The notes under the pieces: generated by a model
Database searches by the model: none
Told to the model about the DNA's origin: nothing
The model's input: the letters and a program-made list of their open reading frames with translations, nothing else
Program-made: the position numbers and the translations under genes
Assembly (NCBI RefSeq): GCF_001907975.1
Contig: NZ_CP017834.1
Coordinates: 2,864,987 to 2,928,986, forward strand
Direction of reading: 5' to 3'
From: Silvanigrella aquatica
Lineage (GTDB): Bacteria; Bdellovibrionota_B; Oligoflexia; Silvanigrellales; Silvanigrellaceae
DNA length: 64,000 nucleotides
Shown: one piece after another, positions 36,796-45,975 of the stretch
Layout of the letters: every line of letters begins with the position of its first letter
Position numbering within the stretch: the first letter of the stretch is position 1

Positions 36796-37518
36796 ATGAA
36801 ACATATTGTTATAGCAGGTGGCAGTGGATTACTTGGTAGTAACGTTATTGCCATTTTATCTAGCACAAAAAATGTCTCAATAACTTGCCTGACACGAAGA
36901 AATTTATCAACAACTCAATCGCAAATGCTAAAAGAAGTTTTGTTTGATTTTGAAAATATAGAAGAATATAAAAAAATTGGAAAAGAAATTCCTTGTGATA
37001 TATTTTTCTGCTGTATTGGGACAACACTAAGAAATGTAAAATCATTTCAAAATTTTGTTAAAGTAGACCGCGATTATCCTATTAAATTCATCGAAAATAT
37101 AAAGCAAAATTCGCCTAAAACTCTTTTTGTTTTTACCTCTAGTATAGGAGTTTCTAATCCAAGAGGTTACTTTTTAAATGCAAAATGTGAAGTGGAAAAA
37201 GCTCTAACAAAAAGTTTACTTCATTATATTATTGTGCGACCGAGTCTTCTTCTCGGAAAGCGCAAAGAATTTCGTATGGCAGAAAAACTCAGTGGTATTG
37301 TTCTAAAAAAAGTGGATGATATTATGAAAAAATTTAAAATTAATGATGAATTCTCTTTTAGTAAATATGCCCCTATCGAAGCGGCACTAGTTGCAAAAAC
37401 TATGGTTCATCATGCACTCAATTTTGATAAAGTCATGCCAGGTATGATTTTAGAAGGAGATGATTTAAAATTCAATGAAGAAGACGAAAATAACAATCCA
37501 AATACTGAAAATGTTTAA
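36796..37518 (+). CDS. NAD(P)-binding Rossmann-fold protein, atypical SDR/HTATIP2-like
   Basis: A 240-aa protein with the dinucleotide-binding loop IVIAGGSGLLGSNV at residue 4, CIGTTLRN and a VFTSSIGVSNP strand, consistent with NAD(P)-dependent epimerase/atypical SDR proteins of the HTATIP2/YwnB type. The Tyr/Lys pair of classical SDRs is replaced by the NAKCEVEKAL element with Lys in the expected place. AGGGAG precedes the ATG by 8 bases. Substrate unknown; the following gene is convergent and overlaps its stop by 4 bases. Confidence 0.7.
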   Translation: MKHIVIAGGSGLLGSNVIAILSSTKNVSITCLTRRNLSTTQSQMLKEVLFDFENIEEYKKIGKEIPCDIFFCCIGTTLRNVKSFQNFVKVDRDYPIKFIENIKQNSPKTLFVFTSSIGVSNPRGYFLNAKCEVEKALTKSLLHYIIVRPSLLLGKRKEFRMAEKLSGIVLKKVDDIMKKFKINDEFSFSKYAPIEAALVAKTMVHHALNFDKVMPGMILEGDDLKFNEEDENNNPNTENV

Positions 37519-38015
37519 TGATGAATTCTATTTGTGATTTTATCTAATGTAATATATGAAAATTTCTCAGTATCTAAAATCACATTATATATTCCAAAGG
37601 AATGAACAAAAGTTGTTCTTGCGCCATAATTAGAATATGCCATGATAGATATAAAACCAGAGGCATACATTCCAGAGTTTAATTCAAATAAAGACCAATT
37701 GCTTATGTCAGAATTTGCTGGTTGCACAATAAAATATTGTCTACCAAATGTTTTGATACATTTTTTTGAAAGATCTTGTATTATATCATCTCCCCCTTCA
37801 GGGGAAAAAGCATAAAAATATTTATTTTTTAAAGCTATTTTCTTCACTATTCCATTGACTTTATAAAACTTATTTTCATAAATGTTCTCATATAGCCATC
37901 TGTAATTTTTATTAATATCAACACAAATAACATATGTTGAGTCTGATATTGAATAGGCATTATAAATAAATAATAAATTAAACATAATTAATAAAATTTT
38001 TGAAAAATTTTTCAT
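37515..38015 (-). CDS. Secreted hypothetical protein
   Basis: A 166-aa protein with a signal peptide (MKNFSKILLIMFNLLFIYNAYS). The mature part is Tyr/Asn-rich with two Cys (about 32 and 88) that could pair, and no recognised family. Its 3' end overlaps the convergent NAD(P)-binding gene by 4 bases. An AT-rich gap of 177 bases separates it from bioDA on the same strand. Confidence 0.6.
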   Translation of the reverse strand: MKNFSKILLIMFNLLFIYNAYSISDSTYVICVDINKNYRWLYENIYENKFYKVNGIVKKIALKNKYFYAFSPEGGDDIIQDLSKKCIKTFGRQYFIVQPANSDISNWSLFELNSGMYASGFISIMAYSNYGARTTFVHSFGIYNVILDTEKFSYITLDKITNRIHH

Positions 38016-38192
38016 TTTATTCCTCCTTGAATAAAATACTAAATTTTTTATAAATAAATTTTATTATACAATAAAAAAATAGATTTTAAATCTAATGAAT
38101 ACAACGATAATTTAATATTACAAAAACATTAATTCTGTCAACAAGAAAATAATAAAAATTGGTTATGGAAATTTTTATTATTTTTTTTATTT

Positions 38193-40424
38193 TTATTGTT
38201 CTTTTTTTAAAATACTTAATATTTTTTCTAAAATACTTTTTAAAATATATGAAGAAGTATTGAACCCTGATAGTATATAAATAACATTTCCAAGAGGTCT
38301 AACATCAATTGATAATCTCTTTATCTCGCTAATTATTTTATATCCTCGTTTAGAATTATAATCTGCATCCACATCATTGAGTTCAAAAGCAAAAAGAGTT
38401 CCTAAACATATTACATTTGCTATATTTGAAAGAGTTGAAATTTCATTTATAATTTCGGTGTTCCAATTTATTTCCAAAGAATTTGTTTCCTTTAGAAAAT
38501 TTTTCGAAACCCGCGTTTCATCAATAGCTTCCAGCGCAACAGCACAACCAACGGGATGCGCAGAATAAGAATGCCCATGTAACAATGCTGAAGAAAGAGA
38601 ATCTCCATTGAATGCTTGAAAAAATTCTTCACCAGATAATGTAACAGAAAGAGGCAGTAAACCGCCCGTTAAAAGCTTTGCAAAACAAGAAATGTCTGGC
38701 TTTTCATCTAGTAATTGTGACGCTGAAGCTTTCCCTAATCTCCAAAATCCTGTAAATACTTCATCAAAAATGATGGGGATTTTTCGTTTTTTGCACTCAC
38801 GAATCAATATTTTTTGATATAAAGGATCGACAAATTTCATTCCACCCGCACCTTGTATAACGGGTTCAATTATCAAAGCCCCAATAAGAAAAGGGGCATT
38901 TTCAATAAATTTCATATGATTTTCAATATTATTTATATATATATTTGCTAAATTTGTTTCCAATCTCTTTTCTGAAAATAATTCATAAACAGAGTTTACT
39001 TCAATTGTAAAAAAATCGGATAGAGACTCATCAAGAAAAGAGTCTGGCATTGCAACATAATATTTTTTATTTTTAAAATAAATGGCAGGATAATCAAGCC
39101 AATATCCACGAGGGTTGTACCAATGCTCATGCTTTTTAAAAGTATTTTCACTTGTAGCATCCATAGCAGCATGAGTATCTCCATGATAGGAGTCTTTTAG
39201 TCCAAGAATAAAAATATTTTTTTGTGAATTTATATTGTCATTATCTTTTATACCAATAGCTTTTCTAAATGCCATTTTTAAGGCAACTTCAACAGCAGTC
39301 GATCCATTATCAGAAAAAAAGACGCGATGAGCCCAACCTTTTCCAACCGTATTTAATAATTTTTCTGTTAATTTAACGACAGGTTCATGAATATTCCCCG
39401 GAAACATCACATGACCATAACGCCCTGCTGCGGCGGCGGCGGCTTGAGTGAGTCTGGGTGAAGCATGCCCAATACCTTGCGTCCACCAACTTGCCGTCGC
39501 ATCATAATGTCTCTCAGTTAAAATATTCTTACTCTGATGATTTTTAATATCTACGAAATAAATATCATCTTCAAAAGCGCTATCAATAAATTGAGCTTCA
39601 CCTTGATTTCCATGTTGTGTAAAAGGCCACCAGATATTTTTTTTAGCCAATTCTATTTGCTCATTTATCATTTCAATTTTACTGACATGATAACTCATGA
39701 GATGATGAAAAACTTCTGAAAATTTTTCTTCATTTTCTTGATACCAAAAATCTAAGGGTCTTTTCATTAAACTATCAAAATTTAAATTTTGCACATCAAC
39801 AATATTTTTAAATAAAAATACGGGAAATTTATTTTTATAATATTTTTGTAAAAAAATATAATTTTCATCTTTGCCTTCGAAGAGTAAAATACAAACAACC
39901 TCAAAACCTTTTGCTTCCAATAGAGAAATAGTACTAATCGATGTTGAAATTCCACCAAGTTTTGCGTCGGCAACAAAAATAACAGGAAGTCTAAATTTTC
40001 TAAATACGTCACATTGCAATTGACCTTGGAGAGAAGGAGAGGCCGCTCCTCCTGATCCTTCAATTAATACAAATTGACTTTTACTTAAATGAATTTCTTC
40101 TTCAATAATAGTTATCATTTTTTTATCTAAAAAATGATAACTATCCATATTTCCATCTATATTAAAATCAACAGGCATCGCCCTATGTGGAGATACAGGC
40201 TTAGACATTGAAAATATTGTTTTTGTGATAATGAAGTCTGAAGGGTTATAATTTTTAACAAAAGAAGAGTCAGTATCAAGAGGAAAACCAGTTTGTACGG
40301 GCTTCAAATAAAGTAACCGTAATTCTTCGCGAACAGCAGCAATTGAAATTCCAGTTGAGAAAACTGTCTTTCCTATTTCCGTATTTGAAGACATAACATA
40401 ATAAGAAGGAAATTTTGTTAACAT
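38193..40424 (-). CDS. bioDA: Bifunctional dethiobiotin synthetase / DAPA aminotransferase (BioD-BioA fusion)
   Basis: A 743-aa fusion catalysing two consecutive biotin steps. Residues 1-~235 are BioD: P-loop SSNTEIGKT (12-20), LKPVQTGF, and LIEGSGGAASP. Residues ~255-743 are BioA, a fold-type I PLP aminotransferase: WWPFTQHG (265-272), GTQG-like DATASWWTQGIGHA, SYHGDTHAAMD, IIFDEVFTGFWR and the PLP lysine Lys583 in AKLLTGG. Normal bacteria encode the two separately; the same order occurs in plant and fungal BIO3-BIO1 proteins. AAGGA precedes the ATG. Operon with bioF and bioB. Confidence 0.9.
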   Translation of the reverse strand: MLTKFPSYYVMSSNTEIGKTVFSTGISIAAVREELRLLYLKPVQTGFPLDTDSSFVKNYNPSDFIITKTIFSMSKPVSPHRAMPVDFNIDGNMDSYHFLDKKMITIIEEEIHLSKSQFVLIEGSGGAASPSLQGQLQCDVFRKFRLPVIFVADAKLGGISTSISTISLLEAKGFEVVCILLFEGKDENYIFLQKYYKNKFPVFLFKNIVDVQNLNFDSLMKRPLDFWYQENEEKFSEVFHHLMSYHVSKIEMINEQIELAKKNIWWPFTQHGNQGEAQFIDSAFEDDIYFVDIKNHQSKNILTERHYDATASWWTQGIGHASPRLTQAAAAAAGRYGHVMFPGNIHEPVVKLTEKLLNTVGKGWAHRVFFSDNGSTAVEVALKMAFRKAIGIKDNDNINSQKNIFILGLKDSYHGDTHAAMDATSENTFKKHEHWYNPRGYWLDYPAIYFKNKKYYVAMPDSFLDESLSDFFTIEVNSVYELFSEKRLETNLANIYINNIENHMKFIENAPFLIGALIIEPVIQGAGGMKFVDPLYQKILIRECKKRKIPIIFDEVFTGFWRLGKASASQLLDEKPDISCFAKLLTGGLLPLSVTLSGEEFFQAFNGDSLSSALLHGHSYSAHPVGCAVALEAIDETRVSKNFLKETNSLEINWNTEIINEISTLSNIANVICLGTLFAFELNDVDADYNSKRGYKIISEIKRLSIDVRPLGNVIYILSGFNTSSYILKSILEKILSILKKEQ

Positions 40425-40436
40425 TTTAATTTATCC

Positions 40437-41654
40437 TTATAATTCAAAAAGATAATTCAGTAAAATATCAAGATCTTGTTTGCTATGATTGCTTCTCAGT
40501 ATCACCCTAAAACGGGATGTTCCCCTAGGAACTGAGGGAGGACGAATGCATTTTAGAAGTATTCCATTTTTTAAAAAAAATTTTTCTTTTTCAATTATTT
40601 TTGCACTATCATGATAAATAATGGGAATAATATTTGATGCGCTTGAACTTAAATAATTTTCTATAAGTTTAAACTCCGACTTTTCATTATAATGAACTTT
40701 TAATTTTGAATTTAAATATTGTATATTTTTTCTTAATAAATTTCTTTTTAAAATACCCTCATTACTAAAAATAATTTCAAGTGATTTTTTGACCGCTCCT
40801 GTAATAAAGGGAGAAACAGCAGTCGATTGTAAAATAAATCGTGATTTTTGAAATATTCTTTCTTTAAATTCAAAATGATCCGTAGTAATAAAGCCACCTG
40901 AAACCCCAACCGCTTTACCACAACCAAATACAGATGCTAAAATATAGGGTTTTAAAAAAGGGTACTGTAAAATCCAAGAACCTTTTTCACCATAAGCACC
41001 CAAAGTATGAGTTTCATCTATAATGAGAGCAGCGCCAAATTTTTTACAAATTTCAAATAATTTATAAGGATTAGAATAATCTCCATCCATAGAAAATAAA
41101 GACTCTGTTACAATAATTTTTGCAGAGGACTGAGATAATTTAGATGATTTTAATTTAAATTCTAGATGTTTGTAATCATTATGTTTATAATAATCATATT
41201 TTATTTTTGAATTTCTCAAACCATAAAATAAACTTGAATGTGACATGTGATCTATAAATATGTGTTGCTCAAATGACGACTCTTCCCATGAAAAAGGAGC
41301 TAAGGTGTCAAATAATGATAAATTAGCAACGTATCCTGAAGAAAAAAATAAAGAATATTTATAATCGATAAATTGCGAAAATAATTTTTCAACTTCTTCT
41401 AAAGAAAAATCTGTTTGCATAATCATACGAGAAGCACCGGAACCTGCTCCATATTTTAATGCGGATTGATAACCAGCATCTATAATTCTTTGATCATTTC
41501 TTAAGCCTAAATAATCATTAGAAGAAAAATCGAAATTAATATTATAATCTTTATGAGTTTTTTCGTAATATGGAAATATCGTTCTATAATTCGATGCCTT
41601 ATGAGTTAATTCATTGGAGTATTTCCAAACTTCATTCAGATATTCAAATGACAT
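40437..41654 (-). CDS. bioF: 8-amino-7-oxononanoate synthase
   Basis: PLP enzyme condensing pimeloyl-ACP (or -CoA) with alanine. The 405-aa protein has SSNDYLGLRN, GSGASRMIMQT, SLFFSSGYVANLSLFDTLA, the SLFSMDGD and DETHTLGAYGEKG motifs, and the PLP lysine in FGCGKAVGVSGG. Length is near the family norm. Its start overlaps the bioB stop by 11 bases and it ends 12 bases before bioDA, so bioB-bioF-bioDA are one transcript. Confidence 0.94.
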   Translation of the reverse strand: MSFEYLNEVWKYSNELTHKASNYRTIFPYYEKTHKDYNINFDFSSNDYLGLRNDQRIIDAGYQSALKYGAGSGASRMIMQTDFSLEEVEKLFSQFIDYKYSLFFSSGYVANLSLFDTLAPFSWEESSFEQHIFIDHMSHSSLFYGLRNSKIKYDYYKHNDYKHLEFKLKSSKLSQSSAKIIVTESLFSMDGDYSNPYKLFEICKKFGAALIIDETHTLGAYGEKGSWILQYPFLKPYILASVFGCGKAVGVSGGFITTDHFEFKERIFQKSRFILQSTAVSPFITGAVKKSLEIIFSNEGILKRNLLRKNIQYLNSKLKVHYNEKSEFKLIENYLSSSASNIIPIIYHDSAKIIEKEKFFLKNGILLKCIRPPSVPRGTSRFRVILRSNHSKQDLDILLNYLFEL

Positions 41655-42690
41655 TTTTATTTTCTTTTACATAATCTAAAGGCTTTGTCATATCGTCGAT
41701 TAATTTATTATCAAAGGTATAACCTGGTAAAGGAGAAGTTAGGAGAACTTCTCCTGAAAATATAGAATTTGCCCCTGCTGTTAAGCAAAGAATTTGCGCT
41801 TCGCGACTCATGTCCATACGCCCCGCAGACAAACGAATGCGTGCTTTTGGCAATAAAATACGTGCCACAGCAATGGTTCTGACGAAATCTAAAATGTCTA
41901 AATTCTCAACATTTTCTAATGGTGTTCCATCAAATTTAACTAAAAAATTTATGGGGACACTTTCAGGCTGCGGCTGCATTGTCGCAAGAAATGCTATTAA
42001 TTTCATACGATCTTCTGCACTTTCGCCCATTCCTAAAATCCCACCGCAGCAAATATTAATATTATTTTTGCGCACGTTGCGCAGTGTCTCTACACGGTCT
42101 TTAAATTTTCGTGTGGTTATGACTTTAGAGTAATAATCTTTAGATGTATCTACATTATGATTATAGTAGTCAAGACCTGCTTCTTTTAATTTCACAGTTT
42201 GCTCTTCATTTAATAATCCTAAAGTAACGCAAGACTCTAATCCCAAAGATTTTACTTTACGAATAGCTTCTAAGACACGATCAAATTGTTCGCCACGTGG
42301 AGGTTTTCGCCATGCGGCACCCATACAAAATCTTTGCGCTCCATTTTCTTTTGCTACTTTAGCTTTTGCTAAAATATCTTTCACTTCCATAAGAGGATGT
42401 TTTTTTATATTGGTTTCATAGCGTGCACTTTGCGGACAATAAGAACAATCTTCAGGACAAGATCCTGTTTTTATCGATAATAAAGCACTCCGTTGAATAT
42501 CTGCTTGAGACCAATTATCTTTATGCACCACAGCTGCATCCTGAATTAATTGCAAAAATGGTTTTCTATATAAAAATAGTGCTTGTTGGTAAATATCTTC
42601 ATCGTAATCTTCCGCTATGGATTCTTGGGAAGAGCTTACACAAGAATTTAAACTGTTATTTAAGATTTCTTCTTGCGATACATGTTCCAT
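41644..42690 (-). CDS. bioB: Biotin synthase
   Basis: Radical-SAM enzyme inserting sulfur into dethiobiotin. Start at 42690 chosen because GAGGAG lies 7 bases upstream; the open frame to 42810 is not needed and no site supports it. The 348-aa product has the radical-SAM cysteines Cys78/82/85 (GSCPEDCSYC), RFCMGAAWRKP, NHNVDTSKDYY, CGGILGMGES and the [2Fe-2S] ligand Arg in RLSAGR. A longer N-terminal extension than E. coli BioB (about 30 residues) precedes the core. First gene of the biotin operon. Confidence 0.96.
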   Translation of the reverse strand: MEHVSQEEILNNSLNSCVSSSQESIAEDYDEDIYQQALFLYRKPFLQLIQDAAVVHKDNWSQADIQRSALLSIKTGSCPEDCSYCPQSARYETNIKKHPLMEVKDILAKAKVAKENGAQRFCMGAAWRKPPRGEQFDRVLEAIRKVKSLGLESCVTLGLLNEEQTVKLKEAGLDYYNHNVDTSKDYYSKVITTRKFKDRVETLRNVRKNNINICCGGILGMGESAEDRMKLIAFLATMQPQPESVPINFLVKFDGTPLENVENLDILDFVRTIAVARILLPKARIRLSAGRMDMSREAQILCLTAGANSIFSGEVLLTSPLPGYTFDNKLIDDMTKPLDYVKENKNVI

Positions 42691-42855
42691 TATTTTCTCC
42701 TCTAAATAAACTGTCACACAAAAGATCTTATACTCTCTTACAATTAACATCATTTCCTGTAAAGTGCATAACGTATGGTACAATTCGCATTTAAAAGAAT
42801 TTCTATACATAAAATTATTTCGCTAAGTTAATATATTTCTCACCGAAGGGAAAAA

Positions 42856-44178
42856 ATGGAAATAATTAATAAAAATATTATATTTACAAATTTAACTCAT
42901 ATTTTTTGCTGTCTTCCAGCTATTAAAAAAAATAATTTAGACATAGCACAGAATATTAAAAACACACAAAAATCTTCTTCAGATATTGCGCAAACCATTT
43001 TAAAACAAACAGGTATTACTGAAAGGAGATATGCTCACGCAAATGAAGCAGCAAGCGACTTAGCTATTAAAGCTATAGCAAATTCATCACTTGACTCCTC
43101 TAAAATAGAAACTTTAATTGTCGCGACAACCTCTGGAGATTACCCCTCACCCGCTACAGCACATTTTGTTCATGCTGGATTAAATTTAAACTCCCACGTA
43201 CATTGCTTTGACGTCGCCAGTTCTTGCAGCAGTTTTATTTCCGCAATGCGTTGTGCCATAGGCATAGTGAATACAAGTACAAGTACTTTAATAATAGCAT
43301 CAGAGGTTAAGCATAAAGGATTAAATATAACCGACATGAGAACAACATCCTTGTTTGGCGATGGGGCTGGTGGAATATTTTTAAATAAGATTGATGAAAG
43401 TAAAAATTCCAAAGACTTTTTTGAATTTTGTCATCAGGAAAGTCTCTCAAATATTTCGAAAAATATTTACATTCCTGTTGGAGGATCTAAAGAACCCATA
43501 AATCAGGACAATCTGCATCGTAACAAACTCGAATTTCAAAATCCTAAAATAACTTACTTGCAAATTATAAAATCTATTACAGAAGCAATATTATGTTCGT
43601 GGCAAAAACGCGAGCAATTATTAAAAGAATGCTTTAACGAAACAAATTCCATTATACCTGGATTTATTTTTATTCATCAAGCTAATAAAAATATTTTAAA
43701 AGAAGTTATAAATAAACTTCCCGAAGAAATTGCAAAACGCATTCCCATTCTCATGGCCGACACGGGAAATATGGTTTGCGCCTCACTCCCTGTTTTAAGA
43801 GCACGAATTCTTTTTTTAAAAAGTTTACATTATCATTTCAAAAAAAATATTCCGAAAAATAATTTAATTTCAGAATTTAAACTTGCATGTGAAAAAGAAA
43901 ATATATTTTCATATACTAAAAAAGAAAATGGTGTTTTATTTTCAACCCAATTTGAATATGAAAAAATAGATATATTTGATGATGGATCTGTTTCTTTAAA
44001 TGACTCTTGGTTATCTAAAATATTTGAGGAAGAATGGGATAATCTTCAAAATATTTTTGAAAACGAATTAAATTCAAGCAATAATTATGAAATAAAAAAA
44101 TTAAAACGTATTGATTTATGGGTTACTGCTGGTGGTGGGTTTCAAACTATTGCTATGTTGCATGGGAAAGTTATTTAA
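42856..44178 (+). CDS. KAS III (FabH)-like 3-oxoacyl-ACP synthase, candidate BioZ
   Basis: A 440-aa thiolase-fold condensing enzyme with the KAS III triad: Cys124 (ASSCSSF), His274 (IHQANK) and Asn305 (TGNMVCAS). FabH is usually near 320 aa, so this has about 100 extra residues, mainly inserted around 380-440 and 180-230. It is divergently arranged from bioB, 165 bases apart. BioZ, a FabH-like enzyme found in biotin clusters of rhizobia and brucellae, makes the pimeloyl precursor; context suggests the same here, but ordinary FabH or secondary-metabolite KAS III are alternatives. Its 3' end overlaps the convergent ABC gene by 63 bases. Confidence 0.72.
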   Translation: MEIINKNIIFTNLTHIFCCLPAIKKNNLDIAQNIKNTQKSSSDIAQTILKQTGITERRYAHANEAASDLAIKAIANSSLDSSKIETLIVATTSGDYPSPATAHFVHAGLNLNSHVHCFDVASSCSSFISAMRCAIGIVNTSTSTLIIASEVKHKGLNITDMRTTSLFGDGAGGIFLNKIDESKNSKDFFEFCHQESLSNISKNIYIPVGGSKEPINQDNLHRNKLEFQNPKITYLQIIKSITEAILCSWQKREQLLKECFNETNSIIPGFIFIHQANKNILKEVINKLPEEIAKRIPILMADTGNMVCASLPVLRARILFLKSLHYHFKKNIPKNNLISEFKLACEKENIFSYTKKENGVLFSTQFEYEKIDIFDDGSVSLNDSWLSKIFEEEWDNLQNIFENELNSSNNYEIKKLKRIDLWVTAGGGFQTIAMLHGKVI

Positions 44179-45948
44179 GTTTTTTTCACCCATTTGAATA
44201 TCCCACAAACCTGAATATATTCCTTTTTTCTCTAATAATTCTTTATGACTTCCAGTTTCAATTATTTCGCCCTTATTTAATACAAAAATCTTATCAGCAT
44301 GCCTAACAGTTGACAAACGATGTGCAACAATTATAGTAGTTCTTCCAATAACTAATTTTTCTAGTGATTTTTGAATAGCTAACTCTGTCTCATTATCAAC
44401 AGCCGATGTCGCTTCGTCTAAAATTAATATGGGAGGATTTTTTAAGATAGCCCTTGCAATAGCCAATCTTTGTCTTTGTCCTCCTGAAAGTTTTTGTCCA
44501 CGTTCACCTACCAAACTATGATAACCAGCTTCAAATGATTTTATGAATTCATGTGCTTCAGCTAATTTAGCAGCATTTATAATTTCTTCTTGACTCGCAT
44601 TAAATGTTCCATAAGCAATATTTTCAGCAATGGTTCCATTTATTAAAAAGATATCCTGACTTACATAGCCAATTGACTTTCTTAAATCGTATAAACTTAT
44701 TTCTGAAATATCATGACCATCAATTAAAATTTGTCCCGATTTTTTCTCATAAAATCTGAGTAAAAGTTTGAGAAAAGTACTTTTTCCTGACCCCGTTGCA
44801 CCAACAAAAGCAACGGTTTCACCAAAATTAATTTTTATTGTAAGATTAATGAGTATAGGTCTTTTTGAATATGAAAAGTTTAAATTTTTACATTCTATTG
44901 AGCCTTTTAAATCTTCAATATTTAATTTTTTTCCATTTACTATAGATTTCGTTGGAGTTTTTAACAACTCCATAACTCTATTTATAGAAGCGAGTGACCT
45001 TTGATAATTATCTGTAATTTCAGACAAGTCTGTTAATGGCCACAACAACCTTTGCGATAAAAAGATGAGAATACTATAAACTGCTACATTTAATTGGTTG
45101 TCTAAAGATAAATAACCGCCATAAACAAGAATAATCATAAATCCCATCATTACAGCCATTCTAATAACAGGAGTAATCGCAGAACTGAATTTTATTGCAT
45201 TATTATTTGCTTTTTTATACTTATAACTTAAATCTTCTATTTTTTTTATTTCATATTTTTCAGTTGTAAAGCTTTTTATTGTTGTAATTCCAAGAATATT
45301 ATTATTTAAATTAGAATTCAATATTCCTGCATTTTCTCTTACTTCATAATATTTTGGTCCAATTTTTCTTTGAAAATAAAAAGCGCCAAATAAAACCAAT
45401 GGAATCGGAAGAAGTGATAATAATGCTATTGAAGGATTTAAAATAAAAAATATAATTCCTATTAATAATGACGAAAGGAAGACTTGTATAATTGAATTAA
45501 TTCCATTATTTAAAAATCTTTCAATTTGATTGATATCATCATTTAATATTGACAATAAATTTCCAGTATTTTTATTTTCAAAATATGATATATCTAAGTT
45601 TTGTATATGCGAATACACATCTAACCTAAGATCATGCTGCATATTTTGTGCTAAATTTCTCCATTTAAGAGAATAGAGAAATTCAAAAAATGATTCAAAA
45701 ACAAAAATAAATGCAGTTATTAACCCTAGGATTAGAATTTGCTCTTTGGCAACTTGAAATCCAATATTAGCTAAAATTGATTTCTCTTTATTAACAACAG
45801 TATCAATAGCAATTCCAATTAAAATTTCAGGCATTATATCAAATAGCTTATTTAAAGAAGAATAAATTATACCTAAAGTAATATCTTTTTGATAATTTTT
45901 GGAGTATAAATAAAGACGTTTAAACGGGTGCATTAGAATATCCAGCAA
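44116..45948 (-). CDS. MsbA-like ABC exporter (half-transporter)
   Basis: A 610-aa half-transporter: six transmembrane helices (about 1-320) then an ATPase domain with Walker A FVGATGSGKSTFL, Q-loop IGYVSQDIFLING, signature LSGGQRQRLAIARAI, Walker B ILILDEATSAVD and H-loop IIVAHRLSTV. It looks like a homodimeric lipid/peptide exporter and has no C39 peptidase domain. It lies 27 bases after the 362-aa haem-oxygenase-like gene on the same strand, so the two are probably cotranscribed; it would be the exporter of the candidate peptide cassette. Confidence 0.9.
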   Translation of the reverse strand: MLDILMHPFKRLYLYSKNYQKDITLGIIYSSLNKLFDIMPEILIGIAIDTVVNKEKSILANIGFQVAKEQILILGLITAFIFVFESFFEFLYSLKWRNLAQNMQHDLRLDVYSHIQNLDISYFENKNTGNLLSILNDDINQIERFLNNGINSIIQVFLSSLLIGIIFFILNPSIALLSLLPIPLVLFGAFYFQRKIGPKYYEVRENAGILNSNLNNNILGITTIKSFTTEKYEIKKIEDLSYKYKKANNNAIKFSSAITPVIRMAVMMGFMIILVYGGYLSLDNQLNVAVYSILIFLSQRLLWPLTDLSEITDNYQRSLASINRVMELLKTPTKSIVNGKKLNIEDLKGSIECKNLNFSYSKRPILINLTIKINFGETVAFVGATGSGKSTFLKLLLRFYEKKSGQILIDGHDISEISLYDLRKSIGYVSQDIFLINGTIAENIAYGTFNASQEEIINAAKLAEAHEFIKSFEAGYHSLVGERGQKLSGGQRQRLAIARAILKNPPILILDEATSAVDNETELAIQKSLEKLVIGRTTIIVAHRLSTVRHADKIFVLNKGEIIETGSHKELLEKKGIYSGLWDIQMGEKNLNNFPMQHSNSLKPTTSSNP

Positions 45949-45975
45949 TATTAGAAAAGTAAATTATAAGTATAA

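Noticed and set aside
42691-42855. BirA-type biotin operator between bioB and the KAS III gene
   Set aside because: No clear pair of TTGTAAACC-like half sites at 14-16-base spacing; only scattered TTTACA/TTGTAA fragments.
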